Notes: generated from the sequence alone by a model not told the origin. Counted from the first letter of the stretch, positions 12,544 to 24,235 are shown. The stretch is 64,000 bases of DNA from Ailanthus altissimus (GCA_946807835.1 OX327711.1:19627501-19691500), one strand, 5' to 3'. Translations and numbers: made by a program.

Positions 12544-13310
12544 AACTTTGGTCACCGGTGAAATTTTTTATAAAAAAAAGATGGGTTGGAGAAGACTGAT
12601 GGATCGCTCTATAAAAGCTTAATTAAGAGCTTACTATATTTTATAGTAACTCGTCCAGACATCATGTATGCTACCAATTTTCTTTCAAGATTCATGCAAT
12701 AACCATCTCAAGTTCATTATGAAACATCAAAGCAAATTTTAAGATATCTAAAAGGTACAATAAACTATGAGATTTGGTACAAGTCTACTCTTGACTCAAA
12801 ACTAATTGGATATATTGACAGTGATTAGGCAGGATCACTATCGGGTGATCCTACCTAATTGGATATATTGATGACATAAAAAACATATTAGGCTATGCTT
12901 TCACTATCGGGTCTAGTGTGTTCTCTTGGTCATCAAAGAAACAAGTAACAGTGGCGCAATCATCAGATAAAGCAAAATACATAGCAACAACAAGTTTAGT
13001 GTGTCAAGCAATTAGCTGAGAAGAATATTTGAAGACATTGGAGAAAAAAATGAATGAAGCTACAATAATATTTTGTGACAACAAGTCTACAATAGCTATA
13101 GTAAAAAACCTCATGTTCCACATCAAGACTATGCATATTACAATCAAGCATCACTTTTTGACAGAAGCATCAACAAACAATGAGATTGAACTCAAGTATT
13201 GCAGAACAGAAGAACAAATTGCAAACATCTACACCAAGGAACTTTCAAGATCAAAGTTTGAGTTACTGCAAGAAATGTTAGGAGTTCAACGAAAGTGCAT
13301 TGAGGAGGAA
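12544..13310 (+). pseudogene. copia-1 reverse transcriptase end and RNase H relic
   Basis: The translation gives [16 protein letters not shown] and QILRYLKGTINY, then the RNase H part with FCDNKSTIAIVKN (13070-13110) and the C-terminal block EEQIANIYTKELSRSKFE. The last 95 codons (13029-13313) are open. The earlier part has stops and a small duplication of 'cctaattggatatattga' around 12800-12870. A polypurine tract and the 3' LTR follow directly. Confidence 0.75.
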
Positions 13311-13775
13311 TGTTGACATTAATGCCCTTTTCTAGAAAAGTGGCCTAAATTATTTAATACTATAAAATATAGACAAATCTATAAATATCTAAATAATTAT
13401 GAAAAGTTGTAATTATTTAGAAAAATCTAGAGCTAAGTGATAATTGTGTGGTGTGTATTTGATTGTGAAATGAGTGGTGATTATTGAATTCTCGAGTCAG
13501 TGCAACACCTATAAAATTGGGGGTAAGGCTAAGTGTTAGAGCATAGGTTGTAGTATAACAACCAAGTCCTCCTAAAATCATAAAATTTGTAATCCTCTTT
13601 CCTATTTCAATAAAATTTTCTTTTCAACTCAAATCTTTTCTATTCTCCCATAAAACATATTTTCTCACAAAAATCTCTAAATACTTCACTCAATAAATAT
13701 CCATAAAATTATTATTAATAGAATAAGAGCTCAAAAATATTATCAGTGTATCAGAGTATCCTCAAATTATTATCA
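13311..13775 (+). repeat. 3' LTR of copia-1
   Basis: It starts TGTTGACATTAATGCCC right after the polypurine tract and ends at ...TTATCA. It is homologous to 4717-5105, with substitutions and an extra segment at about 13500-13590. The divergence marks an old insertion. Confidence 0.75.
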
Positions 13776-14157
13776 CTCCATCATAATCTCAAATCACCAT
13801 ATCAATCATAATCTGGTTTCTAGAAGTAACTAGCATTGTATTTAAATATCTGAAAATTTTATTTGAAAAATAGAGAAAGAAATTATCCAGAAAATAACTT
13901 ATGGATCAAATCTCACCCTAAGAGAATTTTAGTTTCAATATAGCATTGATTGGGAGCTTACAATTAGTATCAGGGGGAGGTTACAATATCTACTAATAAG
14001 AAAAGAATTGAAAATTTAGAGACATGGCTAGAGGTAATCCAAGAAGCGTGAACTAAATGGAAGCTATGATTAACCAGTTATCTGTAGGGTTGTTGGCCGA
14101 GAAAAGCGAACATCACAAGGTAGAGGAACGCCAAATCCAAACTAAGGGAGCAAACAA

Positions 14158-14367
14158 ATGTTCTCATCCAAAATGGCTAAGATTGAGTTTCCAATGTATT
14201 TGGGTAATGACTCAATAGAATGGTTCAACCAAGTCAACCAATTTTTCAAATACCAAGACACTGCAAAAGTGCAAAAGGTTTCTCTAACTTTATTCCATCT
14301 GGTTGCAATGAGCTTACAACTTACGGCTACATTTTTATCACCGTTTTATCGAAAAGAAGTTGGTTAA
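14158..14367 (+). pseudogene. gypsy-like gag fragment
   Basis: A 69-codon stretch reads KIEFPMYLGNDSIEWFNQV and FFKYQ, the typical N-terminal gag block of plant Ty3/gypsy elements. The frame is then lost. A later segment around 14440-14490 (LEDKVLVKEGG) resembles the tail of a gypsy polyprotein, so most of pol appears deleted. Confidence 0.5.
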
Positions 14368-14522
14368 ATAAAGACTTCTCCCTAAAATTGTGCCATCTAG
14401 GAAGATGCTTAAGAATTGAGAGATTGGTTCTTTCATAGGGACCTCGAGGACAAGGTCCTAGTAAAAGAAGGAGGTTATGATAAGCCAAGAAGATCAATAA
14501 AGGCACGTGTCAGGAACCTAAA

Positions 14523-15346
14523 TGTTGGAAAATTGGTGATTCAACAATCTTGGTTGGTCAATAATTGAGATGAATACCAAAGTGAAGAGTTACAAGAAGT
14601 TTAAAACGTGTGGAATACGTATGGAGAAGTCTAGGACATGTGAGACACAAAGGGGGAAGCGAAACGGGACTCAAAGACGCGAAGGGAGCAAGAAAATGCG
14701 AATAGCTACAGGGCTCAGCGCCAATGGCTCAGCGCCGTGGCGCCCAGGACAGTAAAACCAGCGCCGCAGCGCTGGGCGCGATTCTGTCCAGCGCTGCAGC
14801 GCCCAATGACGAGCGCCGCAGCGCCAGAACGCGTGAAAAAGTCCATTTTGATTCAGAATTTCGAGTTTTGGGAAGTTTTGAACTTCCAAAACAAGTGGAC
14901 TCTTACTCCAATAAGGAATAGGGTTAATAGGCACGAAATATACTCTATATAAACACTTGTAAACCCTTGATTTCATATCAAGCATTGAGAGAAACTCTAA
15001 GAGAGGGGAAGAGCTGAGTAGACACTAAGTGCTTGTGTACGCTAGGGTGGAACCGTTGTTTGGGTGATCATTGTTCGTGGTAGAGTAAGGGTTCACTAAA
15101 CGTTTAGGTCCTTTTGAGGGTTCTTCATATTGTGTTTCCTTGTAAAATCTCTAGGGAGTTATAATAAGAGAGGCTAGGATCCTTGGATCCACCGTGAACG
15201 TAGGCGATTGGCCGAACCACGTAGATTGTGTTGTGCTCTTTTATTTTCTGCTTTGAATTCTTGTTAATTTTACTTGATTGATAGATTATTCCGCTGCGCA
15301 AGAAAGTTAGAGTTCTAAGCTGAATCTTGAATTTTTAGTTTTAACA
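14523..15346 (+). mobile_element. LTR-like insertion with GC-rich hairpin region
   Basis: The segment starts TGTTGGAAAATTGG and ends TTTTAACA. It contains a TATA-like TATATAAA (about 14945) and the block 'cgtgaacgtaggcgattgg'. That block matches 'ctgtggacgtaggcaagttg' of the copia-2 LTR, so the two LTR families are related. Around 14720-14830 it has many AGCGCCGCAGCGC-type inverted repeats in an otherwise AT-rich setting. There is no clean 5-bp duplication at these ends; AACCT lies close to both. The exact ends are therefore uncertain. Confidence 0.55.
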
Positions 15347-15973
15347 TAACCTTACGAGGTAGAAGAGCGTTACCTCCCTCAACACTAAAGTATTTGTGAA
15401 TGAGCATAATTGTGAATGAGCCAAACGTGTAGGAGTCCGAGCCTTAAGCCTTGAAGAAGTCTTACAGGATTAAAAGTCTTGAAGAATACTTTAAAGAAAC
15501 CAACAAAGCAACGAGACGTGGGTTGCATGAGAGATGTAAGGGGTGAGGAAAGTAAAAATTTAAGTGTTTAACTTGCAAAGAAATGTGAGCTTAGTGGAGT
15601 AGTGACCACGTGTATAGGAAAGCATGTAAAACGTAGATGGAGAGGAATAGAGGACAATTTGAAGATGTGATTACGTGCTACCTCTCTGAATGTGTATTTA
15701 ATTTACGTAACTATAGGATACTTATTAAATCATGTAATTGATGTAGAAGCAACTAGCATTGGATATAAATCTCTGAGAACTTTATTTTTAAAATAGAGAA
15801 AGAAATTATCTAAAAAACAACTTGTGATTTAATTCTCATCTTAAGAGAATTTTATTTTTAATATAGCTTTGACCGGACCTAACATTATCTCTAGTAAAAG
15901 TTCTGCGTTTGAATATCTTTTTTATGTCGAAGGGAAAAAAAAAATTATTATTAGTTAAGATTGCTTCATGATC

Positions 15974-15979
15974 CACGTG
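15974..15979. promoter_or_regulatory. G-box CACGTG upstream of the PYL gene
   Basis: A perfect CACGTG, in the ABRE-like context CCACGTGA, with a second ACGTG core at about 15994-15998. They lie roughly 620 bp upstream of the ABA-receptor start codon. ACGT-core elements are bound by bZIP/bHLH factors. Whether these are used is unknown. Confidence 0.3.
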
Positions 15980-16015
15980 ATTTATATGGATGTACGTGAT
16001 TTATTACAATTTGTT

Positions 16016-16324
16016 TTAGCAGGTAACTTCAAGCGACCAATTATATCAACGCTTATAAAATTAGTTACACAAATTGTAATATTTAATGTACTTATTGTTG
16101 ATTAATGTTATATAATTAATTAACACATAATAAATATTAAATAATGATATATTATATGCAATCTTTATATCCACTTTATAAATCTAACCCTACCACTATT
16201 TTGAACAAAAAGCAATCGGCAAAGGGTCGGTAGCAGCTTTAGAATAAAAGACAAAAGAGAGAATAATACCATAAAAAATCACATGGCAAGTTGAGCAAAT
16301 TGGCCGCTTGAAGTTACCTGCTAA
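16016..16324. repeat. 27-bp inverted repeat pair in the PYL upstream region
   Basis: TTAGCAGGTAACTTCAAGCG at 16016-16035, continuing to 16042, is repeated as the reverse complement at 16298-16324. There is one mismatch in 27 bp. The spacer of about 255 bp is AT-rich. The spacing suggests a small MITE or a partial inverted duplication. No convincing target duplication was found at the ends. Confidence 0.6.
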
Positions 16325-16481
16325 TTTTAGAACACAACTTGCAACACAAAACGAGAACCACCAGATGAAAGCAGATGAAGATAATCCAACACCCACCTCA
16401 AACTTTGCTAAATTTAGCATCAGCAATGACAATATCTCTAAATTCTATTAGCATCAACAAACAGCAATGACAACAGCCGAG

Positions 16482-16508
16482 CCCCCCCCCTCCCCCTCCC
16501 CCACCCCC
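16482..16508 (+). repeat. Poly-C tract upstream of the PYL TATA box
   Basis: The tract is runs of nine, five, five and five C separated by single T or A residues. It ends about 12 bp before the TATA box. The opposite strand is G-rich and could form a G-quadruplex. Length variation between alleles is likely. Confidence 0.7.
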
Positions 16509-16519
16509 AACTTGTTCAC

Positions 16520-16527
16520 TATAAAAG
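16520..16527 (+). promoter_or_regulatory. TATA box of the PYL gene
   Basis: TATAAAAG lies 79 bp upstream of the start codon. This implies a 5' leader of roughly 45-50 nt, which fits a compact intronless gene. Confidence 0.6.
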
Positions 16528-16598
16528 GAACAGAACTCGCCAACAACCAAAAAAGGGAAAAGGAAACCAAAACAAAACTCTAATAAGATCACAATACC

Positions 16599-17090
16599 AT
16601 GAAGATCGATCATCATAGCCACAATAAGGAGGATCTCTCACCAAACCAGTGTGGCTCAAACCTAGTTCAAACAATAGACGCACCGCTGCCGGTAGTTTGG
16701 TCCATACTTCGTCGTTTCGACAACCCTCAAGCATACAAGAAGTTCATACGGAGTTGCACTCTGAGCGCTGGCACGGGGGGCCCGGGGAGCGTACGTGAAG
16801 TGATGATTATATCGGGCTTGCCGGCGAGGACAAGCACGGAGAGGCTTGACAAGCTTGATGATGAGTTGCATGTTATGATGGTTAGCATAATTGGAGGAGA
16901 TCATAGGCTTGAAAATTACCATTCAACCACCAGCTTGCATGAAACTGAAGGTGGGAAAACGGTGGTGGTGGAGTCGTACGAGGTAGATGTTCCGATGGGG
17001 AGTAGCAAAGAGGATACGTGTACTTTTGCTGATATGATCATTGGGTGTAATCTTAGGTCACTTGCTACCCTTACCGAAAGGATGGTTTAA
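16599..17090 (+). CDS. PYR/PYL/RCAR abscisic acid receptor, PYL11/12-like
   Basis: A 163-residue START/Bet v 1-fold ABA receptor without introns. In this family, ABA binding closes the gate and latch loops, and the receptor then inhibits clade-A PP2C phosphatases, releasing SnRK2 kinases. The gate SGLPA is at residues 72-76 and the latch HRL at 102-104. The pocket lysine is Lys47 in QAYKKF, and Glu89 matches the conserved Glu of the pocket. The C-terminal helix residue Asn151 (CNLRSLATL) is present. [23 protein letters not shown] matches the short, monomeric PYL11/PYL12 group best. The C-terminus ends at TERMV, a few residues shorter than usual, but the fold core is complete. A TATA box and ACGT motifs lie upstream. 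The family is certain; the exact orthologue is inferred. Confidence 0.93.
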   Translation: MKIDHHSHNKEDLSPNQCGSNLVQTIDAPLPVVWSILRRFDNPQAYKKFIRSCTLSAGTGGPGSVREVMIISGLPARTSTERLDKLDDELHVMMVSIIGGDHRLENYHSTTSLHETEGGKTVVVESYEVDVPMGSSKEDTCTFADMIIGCNLRSLATLTERMV

Positions 17091-18489
17091 GTAGAGACCC
17101 GTCAATACCAAGTATGATGTTTTTGTTTTCAATTTTGGAGGTTGTAGTTTATTTATTTATTTATTTTTCCTCTTCTTTTCTTTTCGAAGGCGATGCTAGT
17201 AGTAGTAGTTTAGCTAATTTTGAGACATTTAAGTAAATGGTTAAGACATCGTTAATTTTAGTCTTTATTATTATCATGGTTCTTTCAATTAAGTTTCAAT
17301 GATTTGAACTTAGGTTTGAGAAGAGCTTGTGATCGTTTCAATTATATATTCAAGCTTTTTGTAAATGATAATCGAATGCAATGAAGAAATCTAACATAAT
17401 CGTCAACAGTGTTTTACCATGTGAGAAATTATTTTCGTTAAGATGAATAGATGGTAACTTTTTTGCCGATATGATTTTGTCTGAGACCTTGAATATCAAG
17501 TGTCTGAGTACTTTATTTTAAATTCGGCCTCTTTGGGCCAAACATAAAATGACCCATAAAACAACAGGCCTTAGAGCCTGTATTACGAAATACAAGAAAC
17601 CACCCAGGAAAATTGAACTAGAATAATATTGGGCTAAAGATAATTATAACCTATGAAATTAATTTAATAGATAAGTTTTGATCTAATTAAATTTGAAATA
17701 TTTATTTTTATCTTAATTCGTAAATTATTATTATCTGTTTAAATAATGTCAGGGTAAAAAAGTAATCTAATTATATGTTATTTTAAAAACACGTAATAAA
17801 GTCTAATTTGTTAAGGGAATAAAAATCACGTCCTTTTTCACATTGTCACTGGTTATCAATGGTCGTCATCTTTGTGTCGATCAACCGCCGATGATCAGCA
17901 GAGATTCCATTTAAAATTAACATTATCAAATTCAAAATTTTATAATTTATGCGATGATGAAAATTTCTTTTTAATAAAATATCGTAGAGGTGTTAAAAGT
18001 AGATAGAATTAGATGGGAGAGTGGTTGCCACTCCCCTTCATCGTCATATGGTGGTGGCGGTGCACATCATAACCATATATTTAACGGTCACTGCCATTCA
18101 TCATCATATAGTGGAGTGATGACATGCATAAGGTGGACCAATAAATAGATCGATTGTCAACCTTTTCAATGATGGTGACAGTACACATCATCGCTTAGTG
18201 CACTTGCTGCCCTCCTAATGTATTTGATCATCTTCTAATTTTTCTTAATTGAAAATGACCTACTATTATGTAGATCAAGAAAAAATGAGTATAATAATAT
18301 AAATTTTGATTATTTTCGTCATGAGGTCAATGGCGATAGCAACTCACCTTCCACGAAGAATTACCACAATTGGATGCTTCTTTAACAAATTTAATTAAAT
18401 TTATTTTTAAAATATTTATTAAACATAAGTTAATTATATAAAGATATGTTTCATTTTATAAATTTTAATTTTTTATTAAATTAAATAAA
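17091..18489. other. PYL 3' flank and AT-rich intergenic DNA
   Basis: No gene or RNA is supported. Around 18010-18240 short purine/pyrimidine phrases recur, such as 'catcatatggtggtgg' and 'catcatatagtggagtg', consistent with an old decayed duplication. A run of TTTA repeats follows the PYL stop at about 17150. From about 18370 the base composition drops sharply toward AT up to the foldback element. Confidence 0.45.
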
Positions 18490-18498
18490 TAAATAAAA

Positions 18499-20242
18499 GG
18501 GAAATTTTTTAAGTTAACCATTAATTTAATATAAAATTTTTTTTTGACCGAAGTCAAATATTTTAAATTTTATTAACCAAATAGATGTTACGTTGACTAT
18601 TTTACCCTTATTACAATTTTAATGATTTTTTAATTAATTATAAAAAAATATTTATAATGACAATAATAGTTTTAAAAAATCATAATATAATTAAATAATA
18701 TAAATTCTTTAATATTTTATTTTTTTATAAATAAATTAATATAAAAATAAGTAAAAATTAAAAATATAAAAAAAATTACTTGTTGGGCGCGCGCCCAGCG
18801 AGCATTTTGCTCACAGGGCGCATCGCTTGGCGCACGCGCCCAGCAACTAGGCAAAAGCTTAACAAAGCTTGGCTTTTGCCAAGCTTTGCTTTTATTTATT
18901 TATTAATTTAAATTAATTATATTTTAATTAATATATTAAAAAAATAATTAATTAATTAAAATAAATAATTTATTTTTATTTAATTATTTTAATTAATTTA
19001 TAAAAAAACAAAAAGTTATTAAACTAAATAATTTATATTATTAAAATATAACTTTTATTAAAATAATTAATTTAACTTTTTATTAAATTAATAAATAATT
19101 ATATTTTAATTATATAATATAAATTACTTAATAAAATAACTTTTTATTTTTTATAAAACAATTAATTTTAACTTTTTTATTAAATTAATAAAAAAATTAT
19201 ATTTTAGTTATATAATATAAATTATTTAATTAAATAACTTTTTATTGTTTTACTTAATAAATTATTTATTTTTTTAATACATAAATTTAAAATAATTAAT
19301 TTTAAAAAAAATTAATTTAAAAAAAATAAGCAAAGCTTGGCAAATATGAGCGCGGGTGGCGCGCCTCACACATGCGCCCCAAGTTTTTTTTTAATTTTAA
19401 TTATATAAATTATTTGAAAAATAAATTTAAAAATTTTAATTATATATATTTTAATTAATTGTTTTTAATTTATGTATTAAAAAAGAAAATAATTAATTAT
19501 AAAAAATAAAAATTTATTTAATTAAATAATTTATATTATATAATTAAAATATAATTTTTTCATTAATTTAATAAAAAAGTTAAAATTAATTATTTTATAA
19601 AAAATAAAAAAGTTATTTTATTAAATAATTTATATTATAAAATTAAAATATAATTTTTTTATTAATTTAATAAAAAGTTAAAATTAATTATTTTAATATA
19701 AATTATATTTTAATAATATAAATTATTTAATAAAATGACTTTTTTTATTTTTTATAAAACAATTAAAATAAATAAATAAAAATTAATTAATTATTTTTTT
19801 AATACAATAATTAAAATATAATTAATTTAAATAAAAATTAAATTAAAATTAAAAAATAAATAAAAGCAAAGCTTTGCTGGGCGCTAGGCGCGCGCCAAGC
19901 GATGCACCCAGCGAGCAAAATACTCGCTGAGCACATGCCTGAGCGCACGCCCAACAAGCATTTTTTTCCTTTATATTTTATATTTTTATTTATTTTTATA
20001 TTAATTATTTTTAATTCTTTTATAAAATATTAAATAATTTATATTATTTAATTATATTATTATTTTTTTAAACTATTATTGTCATTATAAATAATATTTT
20101 TTATACTTAATTAAAAAATTATTAAAATTGTAATAAGGGTAAAATAGTCAACGTAACATTGATTTGGTTAATAAAATTTAAAATATTTGACTTCGGTCAA
20201 AAAAAAAATACTAAATTAATGGTTAACTTTGGAGAATTTTCC
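18499..20242. mobile_element. Mutator-like foldback (giant inverted-repeat) element, 1744 bp
   Basis: The whole segment is close to one palindrome. The left end, with GTTAACCATTAATTTA and then GACCGAAGTCAAATATTTTA, is repeated as the reverse complement at the right end. Arms of about 870 bp meet near 19370. It is flanked by a perfect 9-bp duplication TAAATAAAA (18490-18498 and 20243-20251), the size typical of Mutator-like transposons. The arms are extremely AT-rich. Inverted GC-rich islands built of GGGCGCGCGCCCAGCG-like units sit at about 18782-18900 and 19865-19960, and a third lies near 19331-19383. There is no transposase ORF, so it is a non-autonomous MULE-type foldback element. Confidence 0.88.
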
Positions 20243-20251
20243 TAAATAAAA

Positions 20252-20473
20252 TTACACCACATGTTCAATGACAATAAATAAATAATTTAGTTATACATGT
20301 TTAAAGTATAAATTATCATACATTTAAGTTATAGGATAAAAAAAAAACTGGTAATAGTATGTTAAAATTATTATTTTGGTCTAAATTAACGGTAAAAATT
20401 AATAAATTAAAAATAAAAACGGATATTTCAAATTTAATTTAAACAAACTTATCTATTAGACAAATTTTGTAAG
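20252..20473. other. Short AT-rich spacer between foldback element and copia-2
   Basis: The pentamer just before the copia-2 LTR is GTAAG (20469-20473). It matches four of five bases of GTAAA after the 3' LTR. Nothing else is recognised. Confidence 0.5.
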
Positions 20474-21092
20474 TGTGAGAATATTGATTAAAAATCATCG
20501 ATATATGATTTGGAGAGTAAGCTAAGTGCGTAAGGTGCACACGGATCGAAGATGAAGGGAACAGTGGCCAGGTGTGGGCGCCGCGGCACCCAATCCAAAA
20601 CGTGAGCATTGCAGCGCTCAGACGGGCGCACAAGCACCACGGCGCTGGAGACGTGAACAGTATCCCAAAATAAAAAAAAAAAATTTCCTTATTTCGTCTC
20701 CCACTTATTTCAGGACTCTCTAAAACGACTCCCACATGTTTAGGGTAAACTTAGTACATCCTGAAGCCTATATAAAGGCTATCAATTGGCTTGTAAATTG
20801 CATCTAAGTGGTCATCAACAATCTTTGTGGTTCTTTGTGAGAGAAAATCCATAGAGTAAAAAAGAGGGTTTTCTTTGTGATCTTTTTTGTAAAATGCATA
20901 CTTTTATGAGTGTCTTGTGATTCATAATAAGAGTTGAGTGTGATCTTGATCCGCTGTGGACGTAGGCAAGTTGTCGAACCACGTAATTCTTTGTATGTTC
21001 TTTTTCTACCCTTTCTCTCTTTATTCCTTAATTACTTGTTCTGCATATATTGCTTGGGTGATTTTACTTGTTTGTGTGCTTCTGTTTCAACA
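20474..21092 (+). repeat. 5' LTR of copia-2
   Basis: A 619-bp LTR from TGTGAGAAT to TTTCAACA. It has a CpG-rich hairpin-like stretch around 20575-20650, a TATA-like TATATAAAG at 20769, and the block 'gctgtggacgtaggcaag'. The primer-binding site starts 3 bp after its end. Confidence 0.85.
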
Positions 21093-21123
21093 AATTGGTA
21101 TTAGAGCTTGGTTCTAAGCATAC

Positions 21124-21370
21124 ATGGCCACACCCAAGTATGAGGTAGATAAATTCAATGGTAAGAATGACTTCAATCTGTGAAAGATGAAGGTTAAGGC
21201 GTTGTTGGTGAGCCAAAGGCTTGGTTCGGATTAGAGGAGATTGCAGCTCCATCTAGTAATGATGAAAAGACGCCAAAGTTATCTAAAGCTGAAGCAGAAA
21301 GAAGGGACATTCAAGAAAGAGCTCATAGCACAATTGTTCTGTCATTGAGCGATGAAGTACTAAGGGAAGT
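21124..21370 (+). pseudogene. copia-2 gag, N-terminal part (split)
   Basis: The ATG at 21124 starts MATPKYEVDKFNGKNDF, the typical start of a copia gag. A stop (TGA at 21181, where a Trp codon is expected) and a frameshift follow. The reading is then interrupted by the 9.55-kb insertion at 21371. The continuation is at 30930. Confidence 0.8.
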
Positions 21371-24227
21371 TGTAGTAACCAGTATCCATAACCGGTAAGA
21401 ATATGTATATTTATATATATAAATATACGTATTTTATTTGTATGTGGGTGATCCTTGATTTATATATTGTTATTAGCAGTGTTTTTATAGGTTAAGGATA
21501 TACTATTAGTATTGGGTTTATTTGCAAGACTTTGGAATTATTTTAGGGACCAAATTGTTATACTTTAAAAGTTTTGGGGGTGAATTCGTAAATACCAAAA
21601 ATTAACCACTTAGTATAAAAATACACTTTTAAAAACCCTAATTCTCTCATTTTGGTCGAGCTACCCATTTTTAGAGAGAGAAGAGAGAAATAAAGGAGAG
21701 AGAAAGAGAAGAAGAAGAAGAAGAAAAAGAAGAAGAAAATGAGAATTTTGGATCTTTAGAGGTATATCACAACTAATTATCAATTTATTGGTGTTAATTA
21801 AGTTAATTTCTTTAAGTTTTGATTTCTGAAAATATGTATAATTAAGGATTTGATGTGTATTTCGTTTGATGTTGTGAGAATTGATGATGATCTATAAGAT
21901 AGTTTGATAAATCATGATGAATTATGGAATTTCTGCTGGATAACCTCTTGATCTAGGAATTTTATAAATTGTTGTGATTCGATTCTGGTTTTGAATTTTG
22001 AGTATATGAAATTAGACATGTTTAGGATCATCTGAAACTTTGAATCGACTGAAAATCTCGGAAATTGAATTTGTAGTGAATTTACCAAAATGACCCTGGA
22101 ATTCTGGAAATTTCCTGTGTAAACAGTATGATACAGTGGAAAATAATTTTTGACCTGCTGAATGATCTTTAAAAATTATGAATTTGTGGAATATGATAAT
22201 TTTATATGTCTAATATGATATACTCGGAATTGAGAATTTGGATCAATGTGGTTGAAGTGTTATGAATTTCTAAAGTGTATCAGCTCATTGTAGTATTTGA
22301 TTAACAGATTTTTAAAGTTATGAAATAAAATAGTTTTAAAATACTTTTGGCAGTTATTTGGAAGCCAAATATTTATCATGGACTGAGATATGTGTCAAGA
22401 GTAATTATGTGGTAGTTTTATAATTTTTGAGTTAGTATATGATTTTATAAAATTGGGAGATTGAATACTGTTCAGTAAGTATCTTGATCCTGTCAGGTTT
22501 GTAGTTTGGATTCGATGGTGTGTATGGAATGGATTGTGTAGGAATTTTGATATAATATTCATATATAAGAAGTATATATGAGTCAAGAATGATATATTCT
22601 GATTTCGGAGTAATTGGACATCATTTGATGTATTAGAAAGTTTTGTTAAGTGTAAGTGGTCAGAATGACAGGTTTTGAGAAATCAAATATTTAGACCCAT
22701 TTGATGTGATAAATGCATTGTGTATAATTTTGTAAGCTATTTAAAGTATTTTATGTGAATTGTGAGGCTTATGAAAGGATTAATCTCCATTGATAGGTTA
22801 AGGAGATTTAAGCCTTGTAGCTGAAAGTGTTAAGAGGTAAGTATACTAGACTTACTACTGGAATCACAATAAACATAATAATTGTTTTGTATGATTTTGT
22901 AAATGGGGTTAAGAATATGTTTATGATATGTCAAAGTATATTTTGATATGAAATGTGAATATATGTTTATGAATGTGAGCATTGACATTGAGCATGGACA
23001 TACATGTGTTTTTGAAAGTGAGCTTTCCAAAATAAGATGCGTTTAACAAAGAAAGCTTTTGAAGTGTAATATGTCCATGAGAAATATTTTGTGATTTGAG
23101 GGTACTTGAACTCACTGTTAACTTAGTAGGCATTTTATGTGATTTGTGGAGCCTTTATGTGTGGCCTTTCCTTCGGGATTGGTATATGTTATGTGTTCCG
23201 TATGTAGGGAGGATCCTATTGGTACCTAAAGGAAGTGTGAGTCATCACATTCGTGTGGTGGCGTATTGGTACATGTGAGAGGACTCACCGATGATCAGGG
23301 TGAGGGTTTGACTTTTACCTTCGGGCATAAGCGTTATATATGTGTGATTTAAAGACCTCACTTGTACTATTCCTCTCATACGGTATGTCACCTACGAGTG
23401 ACATTTGGCTCATTATGTGATATGTGATATGTAAGTCCTACTAAGTAGTAGTCGAGTAATGGTATTCCTATTATGTGTTTTGAAAGAATGTGTAAGCGCT
23501 TACATGATATGTGTTTTGATAAGATTATGATTTTGATTGATCACAGCATATCATACATATGCATTGTGTACATATATGTATTTGTATTTGATATATGAAA
23601 AATTAGTATGCTTACTGAGTTTTATACTCATTATAGTTTATGGTGATTTCAGGTAAATAAGGTACATGTGTGCTTAGCGGATTTGGCAAGGCTTCTGCTG
23701 TTCCTTGGGTTCCCTAAGTTGCTAGGTTGTTGTGTGTTTCATTTAGGGACACGTGGGATAGGATATTTGGTTTGTCCCTATTGAATAAATACTTATGTAT
23801 TATTTCATTGTGTGTGGATTGGATTTGGTTTAAGTTTTATAAAGTGTGGTTATTGGATGATTTTAAGTAAGAATTTGCAATGGATATATTCTGGGCTCAC
23901 GGTAACAAAGTTGCTACTGGTGACGTAGTAGAGTGTTAATCTCTGAGAAAACTCTGCGTATCTCCGGTTTAATAATTGTCCCAGTCATAATTCAATTGCT
24001 ATAATTCTGAAAGAAATTGAAATGAATGTTTAAATATTGTCAAGAGAAGTTTATATTTATATGTTAGGTTATGGTTGATTTTAGTGTTGAACTTACTAGC
24101 AACTTGCTAAGGATTTCTGTGTTGAATGAAAGTTGAAAATTTTGTGTAATATTATTTATGAGTGCACATGCAGTGAATGAATGTAAATGATGTCGTGTGT
24201 CGGATCTTTTGGATCTGGGGCGTGACA
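21371..24227 (+). repeat. 5' LTR of the LOG-carrying element
   Basis: 2857 bp, TG...CA. It is the same length as the 3' LTR and nearly identical in sequence. An internal GAGA/GAAGAA-rich stretch is at about 21675-21740. A related solo copy lies inverted at 7397-10112. Short ORFs inside (for example 23096-23278) are conserved only because the LTR is repeated. Confidence 0.93.
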
Positions 24228-24235
24228 GCTTGTAT

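Larger units (their letters stand above)
4717..13775 (+). mobile_element. Decayed Ty1/copia LTR retrotransposon (copia-1) with nested insertions
   Basis: The 5' LTR (4717-5105) and 3' LTR (13311-13775) both start TGTTRACATTAATGCCC and run in the same direction. A tRNA-Met-like primer site (TGATATTAGAGCT, from 5107) follows the first, and a polypurine tract (TGAGGAGGAA, 13301-13310) precedes the second. Flanking pentamers TTCCA (4712-4716) and CTCCA (13776-13780) are a 4/5 match and probably an eroded target duplication. The internal region has fragments of gag, GAG-pre-integrase, reverse transcriptase and RNase H in copia order. They contain many stops, and the integrase core is missing between about 6630 and 6850. 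Two later insertions, both with perfect 5-bp duplications, split the reverse transcriptase. The element is dead. Confidence 0.85.
13821..15884 (+). mobile_element. Relic of an LTR element with truncated terminal repeats
   Basis: Direct repeats at about 13821-13962 and 15743-15884 share 'tagaag(t/c)aactagcattg', 'aatagagaaagaaattatc' and 'taagagaatttta(g/t)ttt'. The first is followed by a primer-site-like 'ttagtatcaggggg'. The interval holds a gag fragment and another LTR-like insertion. Neither outer boundary is clear, because copia-1 abuts the left repeat. The assignment to an LTR element, probably gypsy, is moderate. Confidence 0.45.

Noticed and set aside
14671..14985. ORFs through the GC-rich LTR-like stretch on both strands
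   Set aside because: The stop-free reading comes from CpG-rich palindromes. The three overlapping frames on two strands are unrelated to any family.
18780..19960. CRISPR-like or phage-like repeat array
   Set aside because: The repeats form one large inverted repeat with a 9-bp target duplication. The context is a plant nuclear genome, so no CRISPR array is expected or seen.
22395..23278. Short ORFs repeated at 8212-9093, 22395-23278 and 29092-29975
   Set aside because: They are conserved only because they lie inside three copies of the same LTR. They have no start context or family resemblance, so they are not genes.
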